Positions 1 to 5,452 of a stretch of DNA of 5,634 nucleotides are shown piece by piece. The stretch is from Pseudomonadota bacterium (GTDB lineage Bacteria > Myxococcota > Myxococcia > Myxococcales > Anaeromyxobacteraceae), in NCBI GenBank assembly GCA_023419875.1, contig JAEZXM010000484.1, positions 1 to 5,634 of the forward strand. Reading direction: 5' to 3'. Within the stretch, counting starts at the first letter, position 1; the number at the start of each line of letters is the position of its first letter. A model generated the notes under the pieces. The model saw nothing but the letters and a program-made list of their open reading frames with translations, had not been told where the DNA came from and did no database searches. Made by a program: the position numbers and the translations under genes.

Positions 1-552
1 CGGTTGCACGACGCGCCGCGGCGGCGGGCGAGGAGCGGGGACGCTCGGGACACGCCGCGGAGGCGGCGCCGGCCGCCAGGCCTGCGGGCGCCTCGGCCAG
101 AAGGCCGGCGGCGGCGGGCGGTGGGCCCGGTACTCGCCCTCGTAGTGGTAGCGACCGTGCCGCCAGATGAAGCCGGCGCGCGCGGGCGGGAAATAGTCGT
201 GATGGTGGTGGCCGTGGAGGAGGCACCAGCCGCCGCCGGGGAGCGGGTGGCCGTCGAAGTAGAACCAGAGCAACGGGCCCGCGTAGGTGTAGTACCCGCG
301 CTCGACCACGTAGATCTTCGGGTCGTCGGGGTAGTAGTCGTGCGTGTGGGCGTCCTCCTCGTAGCACCAGCCGCCGCCCACCTCCTCGGGGATGAAGTGC
401 GCGCCGTAGTACCAGACGACCGTCGCGGGCGGAGGCGGCGGGTCATAGGGCGGCGGAGGTGGGTCGTAGACGACGTGCGGCGCCGGGTCGGGCACGACCA
501 CGCAGCCGAGGAGGGGGAGCGCGGCGGCAAACACCAGGGCGAGGCGCTTCAT
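1..552 (-). CDS. Predicted lipoprotein with duplicated GGGWC...HxHDYxP module (3' end outside window)
   Basis: I do not recognise a named family. The first 184 codons are present and the frame is still open at base 1, so the C-terminus is missing. The start is the ATG at 552-550, preceded by a strong GGAGG eight bases upstream. The N-terminus is a classical type II signal peptide: Lys2-Arg3, a hydrophobic stretch at residues 4-15, then the lipobox L-L-G-C with Cys17 as the predicted lipidated residue. Residues 18-20 are Val, so there is no +2 Asp retention signal; by the Enterobacteria-derived rule this would favour the outer membrane. A proline-rich linker (two runs of five Pro, residues 31-42) follows. 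Next come two copies of a module of about 45 residues (45-92 and 94-139), each with Gly-Gly-Gly-Trp-Cys and a His-x-His-Asp-Tyr-aromatic-Pro motif. From residue 142 the protein is Pro/Arg-rich and probably disordered. The two module cysteines (63, 110) and His clusters could bind metal or form a disulfide; that is inference. The gene probably has its own promoter, given the 164-bp gap upstream. Confidence 0.85.
   Translation of the reverse strand, partial: MKRLALVFAAALPLLGCVVVPDPAPHVVYDPPPPPYDPPPPPATVVWYYGAHFIPEEVGGGWCYEEDAHTHDYYPDDPKIYVVERGYYTYAGPLLWFYFDGHPLPGGGWCLLHGHHHHDYFPPARAGFIWRHGRYHYEGEYRAHRPPPPAFWPRRPQAWRPAPPPRRVPSVPAPRPPPRRVVQP
136..420 (-). repeat. Tandem protein-level duplication inside the lipoprotein
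   Basis: Codons 45-92 (bases 277-420) and 94-139 (bases 136-273) encode two adjacent, alignable modules. Shared positions are an aliphatic pair plus Trp-aromatic-Tyr at the start, His-x-x-Pro, Gly-Gly-Gly-Trp-Cys (59-63 and 106-110), His-x-His-Asp-Tyr-aromatic-Pro (69-75 and 116-122), then Tyr-x-Tyr-x-Gly (88-92 and 135-139). From the GGGWC onward the two copies are offset by exactly 47 residues with no gap; the second copy lacks three residues before GGG. The match is at protein level; DNA identity is partial, so the duplication is probably old and held by selection. Confidence 0.75.
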
Positions 553-559
553 GAGGTCG

Positions 560-567
560 TCCTCCGT
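560..567 (-). promoter_or_regulatory. Shine-Dalgarno of the lipoprotein gene
   Basis: Read on the minus strand this is ACGGAGGA, containing a full GGAGG core that ends eight bases before the ATG at 552. It fixes the start codon. It is also notable because the other two leftward genes have no recognisable Shine-Dalgarno sequence. Confidence 0.75.
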
Positions 568-578
568 AGGCCGGCGAT

Positions 579-606
579 CCGTTCGCGAGCCTCTGACATC
601 GAACGG
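579..606. promoter_or_regulatory. Perfect 7-bp inverted repeat upstream of the lipoprotein start
   Basis: CCGTTCG (579-585) and CGAACGG (600-606) are exact reverse complements separated by 14 bases. The dyad begins 27 bases upstream of the lipoprotein ATG and lies just beyond its Shine-Dalgarno. It could be an operator for a dimeric regulator (arm centres about 21 bp apart, two helical turns) or a hairpin in the 5' leader. A 7-bp dyad is only modestly unlikely by chance in DNA this GC-rich, so function is unproven. I could not find a convincing -35/-10 pair in the same intergenic stretch. Confidence 0.35.
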
Positions 607-652
607 CTAAGCAGGGAGCGTGCCGCCTTCCGAGAAAGCAAACACCCGACAG

Positions 653-678
653 GCCGGGCGTTACAACCCCGGCCCGGC
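653..678 (-). terminator. Weak candidate terminator hairpin after the DsbA-like gene
   Basis: GCCGGGC (653-659) and GCCCGGC (672-678) can form a 7-bp all-GC stem with a 12-base loop. An alternative 6-bp pairing (653-658 with 668-673) gives a 9-base loop. The stem lies about 40 bases past the stop of the leftward thioredoxin-fold gene, a plausible place for a terminator. On that strand it is followed by CTGTCGGGTGTTTGC, which is only mildly T-rich and has no true U-tract, so it would be a poor intrinsic terminator. Confidence 0.3.
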
Positions 679-716
679 GTGCGGGTCGGCCACGAAGCGT
701 GAAACGTGCGCCGTCG

Positions 717-1382
717 TTAGTGGAACGTCCGGACGGCGGGGGCCCCGAGCCGCGCCGAGACGTAGCGCCGGAGGATCGACCGGTAGACCTCGGTGCGACG
801 GGCGCCCACCACGAGCCACTCGTCGCCGATGACGAGCGCGGGCACCTCCCGCACCCCGCGATCGAGAGCTTCACGGAGCGTGTCCTGCACCCGTTGCTCG
901 GTCGCGGGGGCGGCGAAGGCGGCGGCGAAGCTCGCGAGATCGAGCCCGACGACATGGGCGAGCTCGAGGAGCACGTCGGTGCGGGAGACGTTGAGTCCGC
1001 GGAAGAGGGCGGCGTCACGGATCGCGCGGCGAAGAGAGAACTCGCGGGCGCGGCCCTGGAGCCGAGCGGCGGCGAGGGCGGTCAGGACGGGAAGTGAAGA
1101 AAGCGGCGGGTCCGGCGAGAGCCAGAGGTCGGGGGTCGACCCCAAGAGCTCGGGCTCTCGCGCGGCCCGCCGCGCGGCGCGCGCGAGGGCGCACCGATCG
1201 GACTTGGAGAGGGCGCGCGGGGTGACGCGCGTGGGGAAGGGCTCGAGCCGCAGGGGCCGGAAGGCGCCGGCGAGCTCCTCGGCGGCGGCCGCGATCCGCC
1301 GCTCCGCCACGAGGCACCACGGCGAGAGCGGATCCTCGTAGAGCACCAGCGACGCGGGTTGGTGACGATTCCGGGGGGACAC
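717..1382 (-). CDS. DsbA/HCCA-isomerase-like thioredoxin-fold protein
   Basis: The product is 221 aa and looks like a cytoplasmic member of the DsbA clan (FrnE-like DsbA oxidoreductases, HCCA isomerases, kappa-class glutathione transferases). It starts with a short beta strand (Leu12-Val-Leu-Tyr-Glu), followed by Asp17-Pro-Leu-Ser20-Pro-Trp-Cys23 at the position of the DsbA C-P-x-C. A helical insertion (about 60-170) follows, and a late Glu179-Val180-Pro181-Ala-Leu-Val-Ile-Gly matches the conserved cis-proline loop and terminal strand. Length suits the family (about 200-230 aa). No signal peptide or membrane segment is visible. The first Cys of CxxC is Ser, so dithiol-disulfide exchange of the DsbA kind is unlikely; kappa GSTs and HCCA isomerases use a Ser in this place. 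The start is taken as GTG at 1382-1380. It has no Shine-Dalgarno but does have a -10-like TACAAT 11 bases upstream; GTG at codon 13 is possible but would cut into the first strand. The substrate is unknown. rimK lies 89 bp upstream on the same strand. Confidence 0.8.
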   Translation of the reverse strand: MSPRNRHQPASLVLYEDPLSPWCLVAERRIAAAAEELAGAFRPLRLEPFPTRVTPRALSKSDRCALARAARRAAREPELLGSTPDLWLSPDPPLSSLPVLTALAAARLQGRAREFSLRRAIRDAALFRGLNVSRTDVLLELAHVVGLDLASFAAAFAAPATEQRVQDTLREALDRGVREVPALVIGDEWLVVGARRTEVYRSILRRYVSARLGAPAVRTFH

Positions 1383-1393
1383 GTTCGGGGCGG

Positions 1394-1423
1394 ATTGTAG
1401 CGGCCGGCGCGCGCAGGCTTGAA
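1394..1423 (-). promoter_or_regulatory. Possible promoter of the DsbA-like gene, next to its start codon
   Basis: On the minus strand, TTCAAG (1418-1423) is followed after 18 bases by TACAAT (1394-1399), which matches the sigma70 -10 consensus at five of six positions; the -35 is poor. Only 11 bases separate the -10 hexamer from the GTG start at 1382. Transcription would therefore begin within about 5 bases of the start codon, implying a leaderless or nearly leaderless mRNA. TACAAT stands out in an intergenic stretch that is otherwise nearly all G and C. Confidence 0.4.
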
Positions 1424-1471
1424 GGGTCGGGCGGGCGCCCGTCCGTCCGGCCGGCGTGCAAGTCCCGGTGG

Positions 1472-2464
1472 TCAGGCGATGTGGCGGCCGGCGCGCCCGG
1501 CGTGGCGCGCGTGTGCGTACTCCACCGCATGCTGAACGTACGGCGTCGCGACGTCCTTCCCGGTCGCGGCCTCGAGCCCCTCGAACCCGGGCGACGAGTT
1601 CACCTCCATGATCTTCGGCCCGGTCCGCGCCTCGAGCATGTCGATGCCGGCGACCTCGAGCCCGATCACCCGGGCCGCCTTCACCGCCGTCTCGGCGTAC
1701 TCGCGCGGTAGCTCCACCGCCTCGGCGCTCGCCCCGCGGTGGATGTTGGACCGGAACTCGCCGGCGCGCGCGGTGCGGCGCATGGCGGCGACCACGCGGT
1801 CGCCGACGACCAGCGCACGCACGTCGCGCCCACGCGACTCGGCCACCATCTCCTGGAGCAGGATCTCCTGCCCGAGCGTCCAGAGCGCCTCGAGCATTCC
1901 CTGGACCTCGACCATGGTCGAGGCGAGCATGACGCCCACGCCCTGGGAGCCCTGGATGAGCTTGATGATGCAGGGCAGCCCTCCGACCATCTCCACCGCC
2001 TCGGGCACCTCCTCGCGAAAGCGGCACATCACCGTGCGCGGGACGTCGATCCCGAACCGCGAGAGGAGCTGCAGCGCACGGAGCTTGTCGCGCGAGCGGG
2101 CGATGGGCGTCGCAGCGGCGAGGACCGGCACGCCCATGAGCTCGAGCTGGTTCACGACCGAGAGGCCGTAGCCGGTGATCGAGGCGCCGATCCGCGGGAT
2201 GACGACGTGGAGGTCGGTGGCGACGAGATCCCGGCCCCCGTAGAGCAACCGCGGCGCGTCCCGGGCCACGACCATGTTGCAGCGGAGCGTGTCGAGGACG
2301 AGCGACGCGAGGCCGAGCTGCGCGGCGGCCTCGACGAGCCGGCGCGTGGAATAGAGCCTGCGGTTGCGCGAGAGGATGGCGACGCGCAGCGCACCGGGAG
2401 GCGGTCTCTCGCTCGCGCGGGGGCCCCGCCGGGCCCGAGGGGCGCTCTTCTTCGAGCCGGGCAT
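1472..2464 (-). CDS. rimK: RimK-family ATP-grasp ligase (ribosomal protein S6 glutamate ligase homologue)
   Basis: The product is 330 aa and aligns closely, as I recall it, with E. coli RimK, which adds glutamates to the C-terminus of ribosomal protein S6 using ATP, and also makes poly-alpha-glutamate. Hallmarks in order are: an Ala-Ile-Leu-Ser-Arg first strand (29-33); Ile-Pro-Arg-Ile-Gly (89-93); Ala-Arg-Ser-Arg-Asp-Lys-Leu-Arg (122-129); ATP-binding Lys168; the glycine-rich loop Gly-Ser-Gln-Gly-Val-Gly-Val (172-178); Asp-Val-Arg-Ala-Leu-Val-Val-Gly (214-221); Phe-Arg-Ser-Asn-Ile-His-Arg-Gly (237-244); and metal-binding Asp275, Glu287 and Asn289 in Glu-Val-Asn-Ser-Ser-Pro-Gly. All catalytic elements look intact. 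It carries a basic, Pro/Arg-rich extension of about 25 residues before the usual RimK start, and a short Arg/His-rich tail. ATG at 2464-2462 is the only standard start near the domain edge. It has no Shine-Dalgarno. No S6 gene is present here, so the substrate is assigned by homology; MptN/LysX-type ligases are less good matches. Confidence 0.88.
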   Translation of the reverse strand: MPGSKKSAPRARRGPRASERPPPGALRVAILSRNRRLYSTRRLVEAAAQLGLASLVLDTLRCNMVVARDAPRLLYGGRDLVATDLHVVIPRIGASITGYGLSVVNQLELMGVPVLAAATPIARSRDKLRALQLLSRFGIDVPRTVMCRFREEVPEAVEMVGGLPCIIKLIQGSQGVGVMLASTMVEVQGMLEALWTLGQEILLQEMVAESRGRDVRALVVGDRVVAAMRRTARAGEFRSNIHRGASAEAVELPREYAETAVKAARVIGLEVAGIDMLEARTGPKIMEVNSSPGFEGLEAATGKDVATPYVQHAVEYAHARHAGRAGRHIA

Positions 2465-2474
2465 GGGCGAGCGA

Positions 2475-2503
2475 AGGTTAGCCGTCGCCGCCTGCACCCG
2501 CAA
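2475..2503 (-). promoter_or_regulatory. Possible rimK promoter, implying a very short or absent leader
   Basis: Minus-strand TTGCGG (2498-2503) and TAACCT (2475-2480) are separated by exactly 17 bases. Each matches only three of six consensus positions, so the call rests on spacing and location. The -10 ends 10 bases before the rimK ATG (2464), which would put the transcript start within about 4 bases of the ATG. Confidence 0.3.
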
Positions 2504-2508
2504 CGCGT

Positions 2509-2528
2509 GTGCTGAGCCTGTCGAAGGG
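2509..2528. repeat. REP-like intergenic motif (CTGAGCCTGTCGAAGG type)
   Basis: The bases GTGCTGAGCCTGTCGAAGGG lie between the divergent rimK and ileS genes. They resemble, from memory, a short motif (reverse complement CCTTCGACAGGCTCAGCAC) that recurs between genes in many environmental bacterial genomes, often as inverted pairs. Only one arm is seen here. Its dispersed nature cannot be tested within this window. Confidence 0.4.
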
Positions 2529-2567
2529 CGTCTGGGGGACCGGGAGGCCCGCCCGGCAAGAGGCTCG

Positions 2568-2596
2568 TTGATCGCCCCGCCGCCCGCTGCTAGAAC
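2568..2596 (+). promoter_or_regulatory. Likely sigma70-type promoter of ileS-lspA
   Basis: TTGATC (2568-2573) and TAGAAC (2591-2596) are separated by exactly 17 bases, and each matches four of six consensus positions. Transcription would start near 2603, giving a leader of about 20 bases before the GTG at 2624, enough to include the weak Shine-Dalgarno GAGGCGGA (2609-2616). Such a short leader leaves no room for a T-box riboswitch or attenuator, so no isoleucine or tRNA-sensing leader is visible. Confidence 0.5.
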
Positions 2597-2623
2597 CCTT
2601 GTCTTTCCGAGGCGGAACGCGCC

Positions 2624-5452
2624 GTGGACTACAAAGACACCGTCAATCTTCCGAAGACCGCTTTCCCGATGAAGGCGAACCTCCCCCAGCGGGAGCCGGA
2701 GATCCTGCGCCAGTGGGAGGAGCAGGCCATCTTCCAGCGGCTCGTCGCCCAGAACGCGGGGAGGAACGGCCCACGGTTCGTCCTCCACGACGGCCCGCCC
2801 TACGCCAACGGCGACATCCACATCGGCCACGCGCTCAACAAGGTCCTGAAGGACATCGTGGTGAAGTACCGGAACATGCGCGGGGACGTGGCCGACTACG
2901 TGCCCGGCTGGGACTGCCACGGCCTGCCGATCGAGCTCAAGGTGGACAAGGAGCTCGGGCCGAAGAAGCGCGAGATGGACCGGGCCCAGGTGATCGAGGC
3001 CTGCCGGAAGTATGCGCAGAAGTGGATCGACCGGCAGCGCGAGTCGTTCAAGCGGCTCGGCGTCTTCGGCCGGTGGGCGACGCCGTACGCCACCATGGCG
3101 CGCGGCTACGAGGCGGAGATCGTCCGGACCTTCGCCCGCGCCGCCGAGCTGGGCTTCCTCTTCCGTGGGAAGAAGCCGGTCTACTGGTGCACCACCGACC
3201 GGACCGCGCTCGCCGAGGCCGAGGTGGAGTACGAGGACCACACCTCACCCTCGATCCACGTCGCCTTCGACCTCGTCTCGCCGCTCCCCGATCCCAAGCT
3301 CGCAAAGCTCGGCGACAAGAAGGCCCGGCTCGTCATCTGGACGACGACCCCCTGGACCCTGCCCGCGAACCTCGCCGTCGCGGCGCACCCGAAGTTCACC
3401 TACGTCGCCTACGACCTCGGCGGCTCGGTGGTGGTCGTGGCGAAGGACCTCCTCGGCCAGTTCCTCGAGGCGGTCGAGCCGCGCCGCGCCGAGGGGCCGG
3501 CGAAGCACTCGCCGGCGGCGCACGAGGCGGCGACCGGCGGCGGGGGCGCCAAGCTCGTCGATCCCAAGAAGATCCTCGCCACGTTCGAGGGGAAGGCGCT
3601 CGAGGGGCTCAAGTACCGCCACCCGTTCATGGAGCGCGACTGCCCGGTGATCCTGGGCGAGCACGTGACGCTCGACGCCGGCACCGGCCTGGTCCACACC
3701 GCGCCGGGCCACGGCCAGGAGGACTACCAGGTCGGCCTCGGATACGGGCTCGCCGTCTTGAATCCGGTGGACGGCGCCGGCACCTTCACCGCGGAGGCGG
3801 GGAAGTACGCGGGGAGGAACATCTTCCAGGCGAACCAGGAGATCGTGAACGACCTCCACGCCTCGGGCCACCTCCTCTCCGACCCCAAGGCGAAGCTCAC
3901 CCACAGCTACCCGCACTGCTGGCGCTGCCACAACCCGGTCGTCTTCCGCGCGACCGACCAGTGGTTCCTCTCGCTCGACCACCGAAATCTTCGTCAGACC
4001 GCGCTCGCCGAGATCGAGAAGGTCGAGTGGATCCCGCGCTGGGGCCGCGACCGCATCTACAACATGATCGAGAACCGGCCCGACTGGTGCCTCTCCCGCC
4101 AGCGGACCTGGGGCGTCCCGATCCCCGTCTTCTACTGCGAGGCCTGCGCCGAGCCGCTCCTCTCTCAGAAGGTGATGGAGCAGGTGGCGCGGGCGTTCGA
4201 GGAGGAGGGGATCGAGGCCTGGTACCGCCGCACCCCCGCGCAGTTCACCCAGGGCGAGACCTGCCCGAAGTGCGGGAAAACCGAGTTCCGGCGCGAGCAG
4301 GACATCCTCGACGTGTGGTGGGACTCGGGCGTCTCCTGGGCGGCGGTGGCGGAGAAGGAGGGGATGGGGATCCCGGTGGACCTCTACCTCGAGGGCTCCG
4401 ACCAGCACCGCGGCTGGTTCCACTCCGCGCTCCTCACCGCCTCGGCGCTCGAGCAGAAGGCGCCCTACCGCGCCGTGCTCACGCACGGGTTCCTCCTCGA
4501 CGCGAAGGGGAACGCGATGTCGAAGAGCGCCGGGAACGGGATCGACCCGGCGGACATCATCAAGAAGTACGGTGCGGACATCCTCCGGCTCTGGGTGGCG
4601 GCCTCGGACTACCGCGACGACATCACCCTGTCCGAGCAGATCCTCGCCGGCGTGGCCGAGGGCTACCGGAAGATCCGGAACACGATCCGCTTCGTGCTCG
4701 GAGCGCTCGACGGGTTCGACCCGAAGGCCCACGCCGTGCCGGTCGAGGAGCTCTCCCCGATCGACCGCTGGGTGCTCGCCCGGCTCGCCGCCTGGAACGA
4801 GAAGGTGACGAAGGCGTACGAGGACTACGAGTTCCACCTCGCCTACCACGCCACGATCCAGTTCTGCGCCGTCGAGCTCTCGGCGCTCTACTTCGACATC
4901 ATCAAGGACCGGCTCTACACCTGGAAGAAGTGGGGCAAGGCCCGCCGGTCCGCCCTGACGGTGCTCCAGGCGGTGGCCGAGGACCTCGTGCGGCTCGTCG
5001 CCCCCGTCCTCTCGTTCACTTCGAGCGAAGCCTGGGCGCACCTTCCGGTGCGGTCTGCCGACAGCGTCTTCCTCGCCGGGCTGCCGAAGCGCGCCCGGCC
5101 CGCGGACGCCGAGGCGCTCGAGGCGCGCTACGCGAAGCTCTTCGAGGTGCGCGCGGCCGTGCAGGGGAAGCTCGAGGAGGGGCGGCAGGCGAAGCTCATC
5201 GGCTCGGGGCTCGAGGCGAAGGTGACGGTGCGCGCCGAGGGCGAGACCCACCGGCTCCTCGCCGAGGCGGGGGACGAGCTCCCGGCGCTCCTCATCGTCT
5301 CGCGCGTCGAGCTCGCCGAGGGCCCGCTCGACGTCAAGGTGGAGCGCGCACCGGGCGTGAAGTGCGAGCGGTGCTGGATCTACCGGGACGACGTCGGGGC
5401 GGACGCGAAACACCCGACCGTGTGCGCCAAGTGCGCGGACGCCCTGGCATGA
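2624..5452 (+). CDS. ileS: Isoleucyl-tRNA synthetase (IleRS)
   Basis: This cytoplasmic class I synthetase charges tRNA-Ile with isoleucine and hydrolyses mischarged valine. Its 942 aa match the bacterial IleS1 form (E. coli 938). GTG at 2624 is chosen because residues 2-12 (Asp-Tyr-Lys-Asp-Thr-Val-Asn-Leu-Pro...) align with the E. coli N-terminus. Motifs are: His66-Ile-Gly-His69 (HIGH); Gly-Trp-Asp-Cys-His-Gly-Leu-Pro-Ile-Glu (95-104); the CP1 editing domain with Trp-Thr-Thr-Thr-Pro-Trp-Thr-Leu-Pro-Ala-Asn (239-249) and Gly-Thr-Gly...His-Thr-Ala-Pro-Gly-His-Gly (353-364), including editing Asp367; Trp488-Cys-Leu-Ser-Arg-Gln-Arg; Asp-Gln-His-Arg-Gly-Trp-Phe (593-599); and the KMSKS loop as Ala631-Met-Ser-Lys-Ser635. 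A zinc knuckle (Cys505/508 and Cys547/550) precedes Asp-Val-Trp-Trp-Asp-Ser-Gly. The anticodon-binding helical domain spans about 680-840, and the C-terminal zinc finger uses Cys914/917 and Cys934/937. Oddities are the AMSKS variant and a Gly/Ala/Pro-rich insert at about 286-310 in CP1. It is co-transcribed with lspA. Confidence 0.98.
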   Translation: MDYKDTVNLPKTAFPMKANLPQREPEILRQWEEQAIFQRLVAQNAGRNGPRFVLHDGPPYANGDIHIGHALNKVLKDIVVKYRNMRGDVADYVPGWDCHGLPIELKVDKELGPKKREMDRAQVIEACRKYAQKWIDRQRESFKRLGVFGRWATPYATMARGYEAEIVRTFARAAELGFLFRGKKPVYWCTTDRTALAEAEVEYEDHTSPSIHVAFDLVSPLPDPKLAKLGDKKARLVIWTTTPWTLPANLAVAAHPKFTYVAYDLGGSVVVVAKDLLGQFLEAVEPRRAEGPAKHSPAAHEAATGGGGAKLVDPKKILATFEGKALEGLKYRHPFMERDCPVILGEHVTLDAGTGLVHTAPGHGQEDYQVGLGYGLAVLNPVDGAGTFTAEAGKYAGRNIFQANQEIVNDLHASGHLLSDPKAKLTHSYPHCWRCHNPVVFRATDQWFLSLDHRNLRQTALAEIEKVEWIPRWGRDRIYNMIENRPDWCLSRQRTWGVPIPVFYCEACAEPLLSQKVMEQVARAFEEEGIEAWYRRTPAQFTQGETCPKCGKTEFRREQDILDVWWDSGVSWAAVAEKEGMGIPVDLYLEGSDQHRGWFHSALLTASALEQKAPYRAVLTHGFLLDAKGNAMSKSAGNGIDPADIIKKYGADILRLWVAASDYRDDITLSEQILAGVAEGYRKIRNTIRFVLGALDGFDPKAHAVPVEELSPIDRWVLARLAAWNEKVTKAYEDYEFHLAYHATIQFCAVELSALYFDIIKDRLYTWKKWGKARRSALTVLQAVAEDLVRLVAPVLSFTSSEAWAHLPVRSADSVFLAGLPKRARPADAEALEARYAKLFEVRAAVQGKLEEGRQAKLIGSGLEAKVTVRAEGETHRLLAEAGDELPALLIVSRVELAEGPLDVKVERAPGVKCERCWIYRDDVGADAKHPTVCAKCADALA

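Noticed and set aside
4..702. Plus-strand open frame across the lipoprotein gene
   Set aside because: The product is a Val/Arg-rich shadow, whereas the minus-strand frame has a lipobox, an internal repeat and a Shine-Dalgarno.
1402..1496. Three copies of GGCCGGCGYGC (1402, 1449, 1486) and the palindrome CGGGCGCCCG (1432-1441)
   Set aside because: These are short G/C-only words in about 75 percent GC sequence, unevenly spaced, and one lies within rimK codons. Chance recurrence is likely.
1383..2027. Upstream extension of the DsbA-like frame, opening at 2027
   Set aside because: These codons overlap rimK on the same strand in another frame and translate to Arg/Gly/Ala-rich sequence; the recognisable fold begins only after the GTG at 1382.
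2540..2556. Small hairpin CCGGG-N7-CCCGG between rimK and ileS
   Set aside because: The stem is only five base pairs of G/C, lies between divergent promoters and has no T-tract; not distinguishable from background.
2597..2623. T-box or other riboswitch ahead of ileS
   Set aside because: The space between the likely promoter and the GTG start is under 30 bases, too short for a T-box, and no T-box sequence is visible.
2465..3241. Upstream extension of the rimK frame into the divergent region and opposite ileS
   Set aside because: The extra 259 codons run antisense to the start of ileS and have no domain, and the REP-like and promoter-like signals lie in between. The ATG at 2464 fits the RimK domain.
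3245..5413. Long open frame of 722 codons antisense to ileS
   Set aside because: It lies entirely opposite a clear ileS, its product is a compositionally biased Arg/Leu/Val/Glu-rich string without recognisable domains, and such antisense frames are expected in very GC-rich genes.
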